Shown: positions 25,805 through 37,742, numbered from the stretch's first letter. The stretch: DNA of 64,000 nucleotides from Symsagittifera roscoffensis (GCF_963678635.1 NC_087062.1:33393651-33457650); one strand, 5' to 3'. Numbers and translations: made by a program. The notes: generated from the letters alone by a model not told the origin.

Positions 25805-28433
25805 ATGTATATTCTAAAAATATTCACTTTTCAACACTTTCTTTTTCTCATTTTTTCCGAACCAAACCAAAATCCCTCTCCTCGCACAGGACCTCAGGAT
25901 TTATTAGTAACACACTACGATTGTGAAGAAAACGAACAAAAAACACTACACAAATATGCTAAAAATCAAGCAACACAATGTGAATCCGAACCACAAGCTA
26001 TAGAAACAACAAACTTAGTAGCTACACTATAATCAAAAGCCCTAGCAACAACACTAACAGGATACAAATTTACAGCAACATTTTCCGAAAAGAAAGTACA
26101 TTGTTCACAAGCTTCAAACGGAAATAAAAATAGATTGGACCACGAATCTTTCTAGCAAAGTAATATCACAAAATTACTACGTCTCTGCCCTCAAGACTGT
26201 TAAAACGAACTAAGGCGACTAAATTTAACACCAATCGAAGGCACAAACAGAAAACTTTTAAATTTTCAAGTTTTCTCAGACGTAGCACAACAAGCAGAGC
26301 TTGAAAAACACCAAGGTCACATATGACTAGATACAAAATTCCGCTTCCATGGAGTACACGGAAGACTAACATACGATATTCATGATAAACATTGGATTTC
26401 ACATATAGGAATAATTACTTCCTCAAGCTGCGAAGCAGACACAAAAAAATAAAGGATACCAAGAGATAATGTTTTTTGACTGGAAAATACAACTCGAAAA
26501 AGTACAACTTACACGCGACTTAAAAGACGATACAATTTTTTACCAAGGAATTAGACTCCCTTTTAAAAATGACCAAGGATATTGCGATCCTACAAGGACC
26601 AAGGATATCGCACACAAGCAACCATTGTATGGTTTCCCGAAGAAATCTGTACAGTTTTTGAAACAGCAAAAATACACGCTAGAATGATTAAATTTCACCA
26701 AAAATATTTTAGTGAATCAATTTTATATGAAGATGTAAATCCCGACCAAATTAGATCTATGAACCATAAATTTAAAAACATCCACAATATAGAAAATAAA
26801 CTAACACGATTTTAAATATACCCAGAAACAGAACTTGCATGTAAATACAAAAAGCCAATTTACAAAACACAATATTCGGAAATTCTTGTCGAATACGAAT
26901 TTGGTTTCTAAATGAAGACAGGAAATTTAATCGTACACCCGATGGCCACATCTCGCTCACTTACTGACGAAAACCGTACGTTTCAGTAAAATTTCAGAAA
27001 AACGCAGGACGAATCGGTGGAAAACTAAAACCACAAGACACAGAGTACACGATTACAAGAACTATCACTTATGACCATCACATATTGGCGCAATTCACTA
27101 TCATATACATTTAGACATGAAATTGGACTACACAATAAGCAGAATTTTTCAAGAAAAGTCACTTTCAGAATTAGAAACACTACAAATTCTACAGTCACTA
27201 GCACTAGCAGTTCTAAAAATACCATATGCATGATATTTATTATCCGGAAATAGAGAAAATTTCAATGATTATGAAGTAAATTGCTTATGGTATTACACTT
27301 GTACCAAAAAAGTATCACCTTTATACGTTTTTGAATATAAACGATGTAACAAAATAATACCAATATTCTACAAAAATAAAGTATATTTTGTTGATACACT
27401 TTCAAGAAAAACATATTTTTGGGATACAGCAGTGCCATTAGGATCAGAAAATAACCACAATGTCGTACAACTAAATCCCGGTGAAGATAAATACTACCTA
27501 CTCACACCATATCCAACACTAATGCCACCACTGAAAAAGTTTTTAACCGAAACTATTAGAGCTATAGCCCGAAACCCAAAATATCGATTTTTAGTCGATT
27601 GGCATCTGTTCCAAATCCGACATACAACACTACATACGTACACAACAATTTCAAAAACTACTTACAAAAATAAACACTATACAACGACAATCAATAGATC
27701 CAAACTTACGTAAACTTGCAGAAACAGCAGGATTTTCAGAAATTTACGCTCAAGATTACAACGGATATTTTAAAGATATTAAAGATTATATTTATTTAAA
27801 CGGCAAAAATTATCGACCACAAGATATATCACCAATCTTCAATCTATATCAACCATCATATCAACAATTTTTAGTTTTGTAAATTTCAAAAACAAATTTT
27901 TAGCCTTTCTAGGACGGCCATATTACATCTTAGAAGGATTGACTATATTATACGCAATGTTTACATTTATTGGATCTGTTTTCTCTTTTTTAAAAGGAAT
28001 TTATAACACATGCGCAATCAACACACAAGTAAATAGACAAGCAAGCGTAGCACGCATTTTATTTGCAGGATTTTTTGGAAAATTTTCCACATCTACAAAT
28101 AAAATACTTTTAGATGCACAAATAAAAGAATACAATACAAAATTATCAACTACACCAAACACATATGACGAATCACAGAATAAAACAAACCCATTACCTA
28201 CAGCATCACAACTACCAAGTTTAAATCGCAACCATCCACTATCACTAGTACCACGAATTTTCAGAAACTCAGCACTAGTAAACATAGCGATTTCAAGACC
28301 AAATCATATACAAAGTCCAATTCAGCAAATTGAAACACAACAATCTGAAAATGACAATACATATGAACAAATAATTGAACAACCACATACAAAAATCTTT
28401 CAATCTCGGAACAAACATTTTTTTAGCCCATGA
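25805..28433 (+). pseudogene. Envelope-like glycoprotein remnant, copy 1
   Basis: A long, AT-rich, decayed coding region in several frames. Features seen: an N-terminal hydrophobic segment near 25,805-25,860; an ectodomain-like stretch with scattered cysteines and asparagines through about 27,850; a hydrophobic anchor at about 27,930-28,010; and a polar tail of about 130 residues (open frame 27,939-28,433). This layout fits a type I membrane glycoprotein such as the env-like proteins of some animal Ty3/gypsy elements; that is an inference from layout and general resemblance. Many stops and frameshifts make it non-functional. A 1.84-kb part is repeated in tandem immediately downstream. Confidence 0.45.
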
Positions 28434-30345
28434 TGAGACGACAAATTGGATCCCTTCACCGTTCAAATTCCCATCCAAGCCAATCTCCAAAACCTAATGC
28501 CCATCATCCCACTTTTATTGAATCAATTCCATATGAAGATGTAAACTCTGACCAAATCAGAATTACAAATCATAAATTTAGAAACATCCACGATATAGAA
28601 AATAATTTAACACGATTTCAAGTATACCCAGAAACAGAACTTGCATGTAAATACAAAATGCCAATTTACAAAACACAATATTCGGAAATTCTTGTCGAAT
28701 ACGAAAATGGTTTCGACATGAACAGGAAATTCAATCGTACACCCGATGGCCACATCTCGCTCACTTACTGACGAAAATCCCTACGTTTCAGTAAAGTTTC
28801 AGAAAAACGCAGGACGAATCGGTGGAAAACTACAACCACCAGACACAGAAAGTACACGATTACAAAAACTATCACTAATGAACAGCGCGCATTTTGGACC
28901 AATTTACTATGAAATACATTTAGATATGAAATTAGATTATACAAAAAGCAGAATTTTCCAAGAAATGACACTTTCAGAGTTAGAAACACTACATCAACTA
29001 TGTGAACTTGAAAGAACACAAATTCTACAGTCACTAGCACTAGCAGTTCTAAAAATACCATATGCATGATATTTATTATCCGGAAATAGAGAAAACTTCA
29101 TTGATTATGAAGTAAATTGCTTATGGTATTACACTTGTACCAAAAAAGTATCACCTTTATACGTTTTTGAATATAAATGATGTAACAAAAGAATACCAAT
29201 ATTCTACAAAAATAAAGTATATTTTGTTGATACACTTTCAAGAAAAACATATTTTTGGGATACAGCAGTACCATTAGGATCAGAAAATAACCACAATGTC
29301 GTACAACTAAATCCCGGTGAAGATAAATACTACCTACTCACAACATATCCAACACTAATGCCACCACTAAAAAAGTTTTCACCCGAAACTATTAGAGCTA
29401 TAGCCCGAAACCCAAATATCGATTTTTAATCGATTGGCATCTATTCCAAATCAGATTTACAAGACCACATACGTACACAAATATTTCAAGAATTATTTAC
29501 AAAAATAGACACTAGACAACGACAATCAATTGATCAAAACTTACGTAAACTTGCAGAAACAGCAGGATTTTCAGACATTTACGCACAAGATTACAGCGGA
29601 TATTTTAAATATATTAAAAATTATATGTTTTTAAAAAAAGGCGAAAACTATCGACCACAAGATATATCACCAATCTTCAATCTATATCACCCATCATATC
29701 AACAATTTTTAGTTTTGTAAATTTCAAAAATAAATTTTTAGCCTTTCTAGGATGGCCATATTACATCTTAGAAGGATTGACTATATTATACGCAATGTTT
29801 AATTTTATTGGATCTGTTTTCTCTTTTTTAAAAGGAATTTATAACACATGCGCAATCAACACACAAGTAAATAGACAAGCAAGCGTAGCACGCATTTTAT
29901 TTGCAGGATTTTTTGGAAAATTTTCCACATCTACAAATAAAATACTTTTAGATGCACAAATAAAAGAATACAATACAAAATTATCAACTACACCAAACAC
30001 ATATGACGAATCACAGAATAAAACAAACCCATTACCTACAGCATCACAACTACCAAGTTTAAATCGCAACCATCCACTATCACTAGTACCACGAATTTTC
30101 AGAAACTCAGCACTAGTAAACATAGCGATTTCAAGACCAAATCATATACAAAGTCCAATTCAGCACATTGAAACACAACAATCTGAAAATGACAATACAT
30201 ATGAACAAATAATTGAACAACCACATACAACAATCTTTCAATCTCGGAACAAACATTTCTTTAGCCCATGATGAGACGACAAATTGGATCCCTTCACCGT
30301 TCAAATTCCCATCCAAGCCAATCTCCAAAACCTAATGCCCATCAT
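26705..30345. repeat. Tandem duplication, unit about 1,838 bp
   Basis: The tail frames at 27,939 and 29,777 and many other landmarks are offset by 1,838 bp. The junction is near 28,505, where sequence following CCCATCATCCCACTTTT (continuing into TGCTTTCTCG at 30,348) switches to ATTGAATCAATT (continuing from 26,710). Only a T-rich microhomology is visible. Confidence 0.85.
28506..30271 (+). pseudogene. Envelope-like glycoprotein remnant, copy 2 (C-terminal two thirds)
   Basis: Tandem copy of about 26,710-28,440, lacking the N-terminal part. The frame 28,746-29,069 is open here but broken in copy 1, and several stops differ between copies, so both decayed partly independently or were copied from different states. 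Membrane anchor at about 29,768-29,845, tail frame 29,777-30,271 nearly identical to copy 1. The next module (Ser/Pro-rich ORF) starts directly behind it. Confidence 0.5.
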
Positions 30346-30399
30346 CCCACTTTTTGCTTTCTCGCCACCTGAATCACCCATATTAACACATCATCCGGC

Positions 30400-31061
30400 G
30401 TGGATTCTGACGCTAACTCAGATATCACTGTTTTTAATACAATTTCCCAATTCAATAACTCAGACATCGAAACCCCAGACGAATTTGCAAACACCGAACC
30501 CAGTCCATCAGTTTTTTCTCAAACCCCTTTCAACCCGATCACTTCCAATCCAAAAATGATTCCCCCTCTACCATTTCTCATGTTTCCCAAGTAACCTCGA
30601 CATACTCCCACTTTACCAATGAACGTTCCATCAATAATTCCCCAGAAACCATGCAAACGTCACAAGAACTAAATACCTTAGTAGCACTACAGCAACAAAT
30701 ACAGCACCCTCACACCCTAACCATTCATCAATTATTGTCAAATATAACATCATCAAACCCACCAACTCGTACACCCTCTTCAGATTATACCACTTCTTTA
30801 GCCCAATCCTCAACATCAACCCATTCATCATCCACTACTAAGCGTGAATATAGAACATTCAAAAGAAAATTTCCTAATCACCCGTTTCCCTCTAAACCCG
30901 GAGCAGCCCATGATTATGTAAATAACCCTGACCACACTAATGCTCCGGAATTTCTCCAAAATTCCCTACCCCTCTTCCCCCAATATACCATTAGTCATTC
31001 CAACCCTCACACTGAACAACCCAACTATGTCGATGAGCATGTACGATTATCAGACCATTAG
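30400..31061 (+). pseudogene. Ser/Thr/Pro/Asn-rich ORF, copy 1 (frameshifted)
   Basis: Two frames, 30,400-30,594 and 30,651-31,061, carry one Ser/Thr/Pro/Asn-rich low-complexity sequence (DSDANSDITV, then TSQELNTLVALQQQIQHPH and FKRKFPNHPFPSKP). The likely initiation codon is GTG here and ATG in the copy at 37,080, so the start was lost. No fold recognised. Disordered proteins of this type often are the N-terminal part of capsid-like proteins, but nothing here proves it. Confidence 0.45.
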
Positions 31062-31069
31062 AACCAGTT

Positions 31070-32090
31070 GTCCGCTAAGCACCTTTAAGTGAACCGCAAT
31101 ACGAACCAACATATAACATATACCAACATCTACAACAAGATCTTAACAGAGTAAGACACATAAGTCAAAATCAAAACACACTCGAAATAAATAGACAAAT
31201 TACACATCCAAGACGAAATATAAATTTTCAAACTCCCAGAGTTCAATTTAATATACCTCAATCACCAATATCAAGTCTCTCAGACTTTTCTAGTAGCACA
31301 ATACCAGATACACCTCCAACTGCTTCACATCAAACCACTTCAAATATTCCAACCGACTACTTAGGTTCAAGCCCCACATCAGAACAAATTAGAGAAAATC
31401 CTTTTAATAACCCAACAACCACAGAACGCCCTCTATATTGGGTGACTAAAAAATACCCTCACGGTGAACCAAATTTAGTAAACAACCCAATTCATTCGAT
31501 GCAACACTATCTACCTTACCCGAAACAATTTCCCTTTGTTCAACACCTTCTTTAAGTCAAAAATCATCATAAACTTTTCCCCTAAATTTTTCTACCAATC
31601 TTGATTCAAGATATCAAGAACAATCATCTCAGAATATACCACTACGATTAGATTGAAATACATTCGTAGCACCCCCACCATTATTTGGTCAACATCAGAA
31701 AAGTAATAGATTACACAACTGGGCACTAAATAGATTACAATATCGACACGATATTCACAATGACATGCAAGAATAGAACATCCAAATACCACAACAAAGC
31801 AGTCTCACACTAAAATTCGAATTTACAGTAAGACTTAATAACAGTGTTCAACACCCATTTCCATTAAACCCGCCTAATATAACAGCTCAATCTTTACCTC
31901 CTCCCCCATTTATAACAACAGAAATATTATATAAATACGATATATATACAAAAAAGACAATTGGACACATAACCTCTTATAACCCATACTCCCCCATTTA
32001 TAACAACAGAAATATTATATAAATACGATATATATACAAAAAAGACAATCGGACACATAACCTCTTGTAACCTCTTAGAATTGTCATAAA
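31070..32090 (+). pseudogene. Linker module of the AT-rich unit, copy 2
   Basis: Continues in phase with pieces seen at 25,090. An open stretch near 31,080-31,555 encodes a Gln/Asn/Pro-rich sequence followed by TERPLYWVTKKYPHGEP, then breaks up with several stops. Family not recognised. It ends with an 88-bp tandem duplication. Confidence 0.4.
31903..32071. repeat. 88-bp tandem duplication
   Basis: The block beginning CCCCCATTTATAACAACAG at 31,903 recurs at 31,991 with only a few changes. It lies inside the decayed module above, which has one copy at the corresponding place near 25,700. Confidence 0.9.
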
Positions 32091-32129
32091 CATGTATATT
32101 TTAAAGATATTTTCATTTCAACACCTTCT

Positions 32130-32642
32130 TTTTCTCATTTTTTCCGAACCAAACCTAAATCCCTCTCCTCGCACAGGACGTCAGGATTTATTAGTAACAC
32201 ACTATGATTGTGAAGAAAACGAACAAAAAACACTATAAATCAAGTAACACAATGTGAATCCGAACCACAAGCTATAGAAACAACAAATTTAATAGCTACA
32301 CTATAATCAAAAACCCGACCAACAACACTAACAGGATACAAACTTACAGCAACATTTTCCGAAAAGAAAGTACATTGTTCACAAGTTTCAAACGGAAATA
32401 AAAATAGATTGGACCACGAATCTTTCTACAAAAGTATTATCGAAAGATTACTACATCTCAGCCCTCAAGACTGTAAAAACGAACTAAAGCGACTAAACTT
32501 AACTCCAAACAAAGGCACAAACAGAAAATTTTTAAATTTTCAAGTTTTCCCAGACGTAGCACAACAAGCAGAGCTTCAAAAACGCCAAGGTCACATAAGA
32601 CTAGATACAAAATTCCGCTTCCATGGAGCACACCTGAAATAA
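32130..32642 (+). pseudogene. Envelope-like N-terminal fragment, copy 3
   Basis: Matches 25,855-26,360 by translation. An open frame of 77 codons (32,409-32,642) includes the segment DHESFYKSIIERLLHLSP. It is truncated at about 32,634, where the sequence switches to an unrelated module (ACCTGAAATAAGACATCTC). The same switch point is used at 37,780 from a different left partner. Confidence 0.5.
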
Positions 32643-32669
32643 GACATCTCACGAAGTAGAAAAAAGTAA

Positions 32670-33443
32670 ATTGACCTTTTTAGACTAACTACAGCACTAA
32701 CACCTAGACAATCTACGCATGTAGGATATAAAAAGCTATTAAAAATTTTCACCGCACACCGAGCTAATGATTATTCCATTGAATACTATGACCACAATAT
32801 CATCAGACCTAAGCAAGATCAATTTCTTGACGAAGATAAGTTCACTAACCCACAACTAACCGAAAAAATTTTCATCCAAATACCCTACATCTTTACACTA
32901 AGCTCACTAGATAAAAAACATGACCACATCATTTCCGAAGCACTAATCGATATCCAAGCTTATGAATCATTTTACGATAAATTTGAAACCTTTTCGCTAA
33001 CCTTTCACTTCCTAACTCCAAAAGAACGAGATCTGCACTGTTCACACGACATCATGTTGAGAACTAAACAAACGCATACTTACACATATTATAGATTCAT
33101 TCAAAATCATTTAAATTTACACACACCATCACGACAACCCCACCATCGTTTTCAGTTTATTAATTCAAAGTACACATCACCATTTTTCTTAAATTTCACC
33201 TACTGCATCAAAAATACCAACTTCCAAGGCATCCTCAGAAATTACGACCCAATAACCCAAATGTATATATTTTTTCCACTCACCAAGACTTTTAATGTAG
33301 AAGAATCTCGACCCCTCATTGTCCCGCATGAATATATTCAACCTATAGAAATCCCAATATTAGAATTCATAATACCAAATATAATCACAAGTTTTTTAAC
33401 CTTATCCAGCACACCAATCAAGAGTTTTCCATTGGCACTGTAG
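32670..33443 (+). CDS. Unrecognised 258-codon ORF, copy 1
   Basis: Open from just after a TAA (32,667-32,669) to a TAG at 33,441-33,443, with the first in-frame ATG only at 33,054. The open part before the ATG has ordinary protein-like composition (THVGYKKLLKIFTAHRAND, DHIISEALIDIQAYESFYD), so the true start is probably upstream and lost or spliced. After the stop, coding-like sequence continues in another frame (GTVELNTLKALELLWPLL) to the intron-like segment at 33,573. His/Tyr/Phe-rich, no signal peptide, no family recognised. A near-identical copy lies at 37,816. Confidence 0.5.
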   Translation: MDLFRLTTALTPRQSTHVGYKKLLKIFTAHRANDYSIEYYDHNIIRPKQDQFLDEDKFTNPQLTEKIFIQIPYIFTLSSLDKKHDHIISEALIDIQAYESFYDKFETFSLTFHFLTPKERDLHCSHDIMLRTKQTHTYTYYRFIQNHLNLHTPSRQPHHRFQFINSKYTSPFFLNFTYCIKNTNFQGILRNYDPITQMYIFFPLTKTFNVEESRPLIVPHEYIQPIEIPILEFIIPNIITSFLTLSSTPIKSFPLAL

Positions 33444-33572
33444 AACTAAACACCCTAAAAGCACTTGAATTGCTTTGGCCACTGCTCGAAACTAAAAACA
33501 TGCTCGAAACTAAGAAGCATATCAGATTCAATACACGATATATTCCCTCATGGCTTCTTCCCCGTTGACTAG

Positions 33573-33650
33573 GTAAGTATGAATTAAATAATTTAACACT
33601 AATAAATTCAAAACAAACTAACCATTTCTTATTTCATGTTTTTTCATTAG
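33573..33650 (+). other. Intron-like segment, copy 1 (78 nt)
   Basis: Donor AG/GTAAGT, a CTAAC branch-type sequence about 35 nt before the end, a T-rich tract and acceptor TTTTCATTAG. The donor overlaps the terminal TAG of the second-frame continuation in copy 2. Length 78 nt in both copies. Confidence 0.5.
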
Positions 33651-34579
33651 TCTTTAGATCACCATCATCTACAAACAGAGAACAGAAATAAAAAATGCAG
33701 ACTCTTTTATAAATTATAAACTTTTCAAATTGCAAAATCTTTTATAAATCATCAACTTTTATTAACGAACCGCAATAAATGACGCAGTAAAATTACTTCT
33801 CCACAGCAGTAAATTCATCTATAAACTCTTTTCCCAATTTAGTAAATCTAAATACACTGAAAATAAGTTAATAATTTCAATCCCCACAAAGCAGTAAATT
33901 TAAAACTTTCAGCAGTAAATTTATACAAAGGTCAGCAGCACTACTAACCAACGCAGCTTACTAAACACCATAAACCACAAACTAAAAGCATGACTAAGAA
34001 AAAAAACCCACAGTGCCCAAACTGGATTAAGCCAGCTTAAAGAACCGATAATGTATTCTTTTGAAGACTATTGATAAGTCTAAAAAAGAAAGCAAAAAAC
34101 ACCAAAAAGTCGAAAGACAAACCCAAAGCAAACAATTTGATATTTGAGAAAAGGACACAACTAAAACAACAGCAGGAAAAAACCAGAAACAAACACGATA
34201 TAAAAAAGGTTAACACAAAACAGGACCCCATAAAAAACCAGCATGAAATCATACCCTCACTCCTGGCCTAACCCACCAGAAGAGGACGACGTCCTGAGCA
34301 TGCTTAATAGCCGGCCTAACCCACCGCGCTAAAACACACGCTTTGCGACACACTCCTTATTTTTGATAAGAGGTACTCAAGTGTGAGTAACTCTTTTAAA
34401 ATAACCGAACTAAAAATAAAAGCTTTTGCGATAAAAACTAATAAAAAATCATAACAAAAAAGAAGGACTAACTAAACATTTATTTAAGTAAATTATATAC
34501 TGAAGTAATATAGATCATACACAATCACGAAGAAGACCATCAAGCAGCTAAGACAACCTCACCATACATAACCCACAGA
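33651..34579. other. AT-rich non-coding sequence
   Basis: No convincing gene. Contains recurrent CAGTAAATT words between 33,800 and 33,930, a Lys-rich 66-codon frame of low complexity, and two GGCCTAACCCACC blocks at about 34,266 and 34,313. Duplicated at 38,808-39,736. Confidence 0.5.
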
Positions 34580-34822
34580 ATGGCTGAACACAACCGATAT
34601 GCCGCTCACAACCACAACTCAAAGGATTTGAAGTACGACTTGACTCCGAAGCAAAGGACTTCATTGAAACAGACCAATGACCACCTCGATGTTCAAGTAT
34701 ACGTACAGATCCGAGTTACAGGGCATTCCCTCCAAACTCGAGCTTCACGCCATTCCCAATTCAGATCGAAATACAGTTCTCCACGCCGATCAAGAACAGA
34801 CGATCATAACAAACCATTTTGA
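34580..34822 (+). CDS. Short ORF, possible N-terminus of a broken protein, copy 1
   Basis: 80 codons from ATG (MAEHNRYAAHNHNSKDLKYD). An overlapping frame (to 34,862) continues with equally protein-like sequence (SELQGIPSKLELHAIPN), suggesting one frameshift near 34,700. Preserved in the copy at 39,737. Function unknown; could be the start of a retroelement structural protein, but nothing specific supports it. Confidence 0.3.
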   Translation: MAEHNRYAAHNHNSKDLKYDLTPKQRTSLKQTNDHLDVQVYVQIRVTGHSLQTRASRHSQFRSKYSSPRRSRTDDHNKPF

Positions 34823-35070
34823 AATCAGGTTGATTTTGTTGACGGTCTCAGTCATCGTTGAATGACAAAATGATATCTACAATTCTAGCTTCCTGGAGCT
34901 TTCTCCTCCAAGAACGGAATAGAAAGATGCTCGCGAAAGACGAACGATCAATCATCCACCCTCCATTACAGAAAGAAGTCAAAGGAAAAAAAAACTCTGT
35001 AAACCCCGGATGGGTGGAACCTGATCCAAACTATATTTTATTATTGGTTATAAATTAGAAATTTTACCCC

Positions 35071-35078
35071 TATAAAAT
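35071..35078 (+). promoter_or_regulatory. TATA-like box, repeated in each unit
   Basis: CCCCTATAAAAT followed about 20-30 bases later by TCAATCACACTCC. The same block occurs at 35,791 and 40,228. Position is conserved within the 721-bp unit. Promoter activity is only inferred. Confidence 0.3.
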
Positions 35079-35132
35079 ACAAAAGACTAATCAATCACAC
35101 TCCATCTAACTAACAAGCCACTTATTTGTAAA

Positions 35133-35160
35133 GTGCTGAAATTACTTGTAATTTCAGCAC
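35133..35160. repeat. Perfect 13-bp inverted repeat, copy 1
   Basis: Arms GTGCTGAAATTAC and GTAATTTCAGCAC separated by TT. Present unchanged at 35,853-35,880 and 40,290-40,317, about 60 bp downstream of the TATA-like box each time. Confidence 0.9.
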
Positions 35161-35852
35161 CAGAGCATTCTGAATTTAGCTTACAACTTATTTGCCTTTT
35201 CCAAGAGACCAAATCGTAACAAACCATTATACTTAAGATCTATTGAGACTAAGAGATATAAGAGTAAGATTAAGATTGGTATTAGACTAAGAAGTTGCAC
35301 GAATCTATCCGGCCGAAAATAAGATAGCGTGACGAGCAGACGGTGTACCCTTTCTGAAATTACTCTATGAGTTGGAGATCCATCACAACTCAAAATAGTT
35401 TTTTATCCCTGAAGTTTTCCACAAAACTTTTTCCACAAATTTTCTACAAAATTTTAAACTGAAGAGCAGTTTATCCTTCCGAAAACTTGTTTGAGAGTGA
35501 TGATTTATTTGCTGTCCCAATAATTTTTTTGAAGTGCTGGGATAGTTATTTAAAAAGTACTGACTATCCTCCCAAGTGTTTTGTTCAATTTTTGGAGACT
35601 TATCCTTCCTTCCATTGAAATTTCACAAAAAATTAATGGTGCTAAAAATAATTGATCTTCGCATAGGGTTTCTATATTTGTTGGCAAGGTTAGTTTATTA
35701 TTATTAAAAATAAAACTCTGTAAACCCCGGATGGGTGGAACTTGATCCAAACTATATAATCTTATTGGTTATAAATTAGTTATTTACCCCTATAAAATAT
35801 TAAAGACTAACCAATCACACTCCATCTAACTAACCACCCACTGATTTGTAAA

Positions 35853-35880
35853 GTGCTGAAATTACTTGTAATTTCAGCAC
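35853..35880. repeat. Perfect 13-bp inverted repeat, copy 2
   Basis: Same arms as copy 1 in the second 721-bp unit. Both arms are unchanged although neighbouring bases differ. Confidence 0.9.
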
Positions 35881-36584
35881 CAGAGCATTCTGAATTTAAC
35901 TTACAACTTAGTTGCCTTTTCCAAAAGATCGACTCGTAACAAACCAGTGTACTCTAGATCTATTGAGACTAAGAGATATAAGAGTAAGATTAAGATCGGT
36001 ATTAGACTAAGAAGTTGCACGAATCTATCCGGCCAAAAATAAGACAACGTGACGAGCAGACGGTGTACCCTTTCTGAAAATACTCTATGAGTTAGAGATC
36101 CATCACAACTCAAAAGAGTTTTTTATCCCTGAGGTTTTCCACAAAACTTTTTCTTAACTTTTCTTCAAAATTTTAAACTGAAGAGCAGTTTTTCCTTCCG
36201 AAAACTTGTTTCAGAGTGATGATTTATTTGCTGTCCCAATAGTTTTTTTCGAAGTGCTGGGATAGTTATTTAAAAAGTACTGACTATCCTACCAAATGTT
36301 TTGTTCAATTTTTGAAGACTTATCCTTCCTTCCATTGAATTTTTGCAAAAATTAATGGTGCCAAAAATAATTGATCTTCGCATAGGGTTTCTATATTTGT
36401 TGGCAAGGTTAGTTAATTATTAAAAATAAAGTAAAAATAATTGACTTAACTGTTTTTAAAAGTGTTTTCAAACTTTCTTTTTTGATTTGGCATGACACGT
36501 TACATCGTCTTTTATAGCGACAATTGAAAACCGTGAAACAGAGAAGGAGACCTTTGGAAAGAAAAACAAGCAATCAGAGGTTTT

Positions 36585-36960
36585 ATTTGCAGGATTTTTT
36601 GGAATATTTTCATCATCAATAAATAAAATCCTCTTAGACGCACAAATCAAAGAATACAATACAAAACTATCAACAAACCCGAACACATAAGACGAATCAA
36701 TTATACAAATGCATTACCCACAGCACCACTCTTCGCAAACCTCCATCATAACCATACATTAGCATTACTCTCACGAAATTTTAGGAACTTAGCAATCACA
36801 AACCCCCAAATTTAAGACCAAGTCACGTACAAAGCCCTTTTCAACATATAAGGACACAACACCCCCAAAATGACGATACATTTGAACAAATAATCGAACA
36901 ACCACATACAACAATCTTTCAATCTCAGAACAAACATTTTCTAGCCCACGATGAGCCGAC
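36585..36960 (+). pseudogene. Envelope-like C-terminal tail, copy 4
   Basis: Joins abruptly to non-homologous sequence at about 36,582 (AATCAGAG, then GTTTTATTTGCAGG). It matches the cytoplasmic tail region at 28,055-28,435 and 29,893-30,275 but is more diverged, with stops and a deletion. The Ser/Pro-rich ORF follows directly, as behind copy 2. Confidence 0.6.
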
Positions 36961-37013
36961 AAATTGGATCCCTTCACCGTTCAATTTCCCATCCAGCCAA
37001 TCTCTAAAACGTA

Positions 37014-37742
37014 ATGCCCATCATCCCACTTTTTGCTTTCTCGCCAACTGAATCACCCATATTAACACATCATCCGGCATGGATTCTGACGCTAACTCAG
37101 ATATCACTGTTTTTAATACAATTTCCCAATTCAATAACTCACCCATCGAAACCCCAGACGAATTTGCAACCTCCGAACTCAGTCCATCAGTTTTTTCTCA
37201 ACCCCTTTCAACCCAATCACTTCCAATCCAAAAATAATTCCCCCTCTACCATTTCTCATGTTTCTCAAGTAACCCCGACATACTCCCCCTTTACCAATGA
37301 ACGTTCCAGCAAAAATTCCCCAGAAGTCATGCAAACCTCACAAGAACTAAATAACTTAATAGCACTACAGCAACAAATACAACACCCTCACACCCTAACC
37401 ATTCATCAATTATCATCAAATATAACATCACCGAACCCACCAACTCGTACACCCTCTTCAGATTATACCACTTCTTTAGCTCAATCCTCAAAATCAACCC
37501 ATTCATCACCCACTACTAACCGTGAATATAAAACATTCAAAAGAAAATTTCCTAACCACCCGTTTCCCTCCAAACTCGGAACAGCCCGCGATTATGTAAA
37601 TCACCCTGACCACACTAATACTCCCGACTTTCTCCTAAATTCCCTACCCCTCTTTCCCCAATATACCATTAGTTATTCCAACCCTCACACTGAACAACGC
37701 CACTATGTCGATGAGCATGTACTAATCCCCACACTTCACTGA
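37014..37742 (+). CDS. Ser/Thr/Pro/Asn-rich ORF, copy 2
   Basis: A 242-codon open frame matching 30,335-31,061. The first third is probably out of the native phase: an ATG at about 37,080 in another frame opens the DSDANSDITV sequence. The rest (from about 37,240) is the native phase, with SQVTPTYSPFTNERS, ALQQQIQHPH and FKRKFPNHPFPSKL. Low complexity and probably disordered. Followed within 50 bp by the junction to the unrecognised ORF. No function can be assigned. Confidence 0.4.
   Translation: MPIIPLFAFSPTESPILTHHPAWILTLTQISLFLIQFPNSITHPSKPQTNLQPPNSVHQFFLNPFQPNHFQSKNNSPSTISHVSQVTPTYSPFTNERSSKNSPEVMQTSQELNNLIALQQQIQHPHTLTIHQLSSNITSPNPPTRTPSSDYTTSLAQSSKSTHSSPTTNREYKTFKRKFPNHPFPSKLGTARDYVNHPDHTNTPDFLLNSLPLFPQYTISYSNPHTEQRHYVDEHVLIPTLH

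Larger units (their letters stand above)
32634..35195. repeat. Long duplicated block, copy A (partner 37,778-40,350)
   Basis: Offset 5,146 bp before about 33,490 and 5,157 bp after, because copy A lacks part of the sequence around the LAKLPS segment and carries a small local duplication of CTCGAAACTAA. Nearly identical elsewhere. Includes the unrecognised ORF, the intron-like segment, the non-coding tract and the first part of the 721-bp unit. Confidence 0.9.
34990..36430. repeat. Tandem pair of about 721-bp units
   Basis: Both units start with ACTCTGTAAACCCCGGATGG (34,992 and 35,713), share the TATA-like word, the perfect inverted repeat and the GTTTCTATATTTGTTGGCAAGG end. They differ by scattered substitutions and small indels. 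A third, truncated start lies at 40,150. The size, TG start and TATA box would suit an LTR, but no CA end, target duplication or internal region is evident. Confidence 0.75.

Noticed and set aside
34071-34271. Lys-rich 66-codon frame, repeated at 39,228
   Set aside because: Low-complexity product of A-rich DNA. Repetition follows the block duplication; there is no other sign of coding.
35181-35393. Minus-strand 70-codon frame with a hydrophobic stretch, repeated at 35,901
   Set aside because: It lies across the 721-bp repeat with indels and stops around it. The hydrophobic stretch comes from AT-rich codons and the frame is not kept as a unit.
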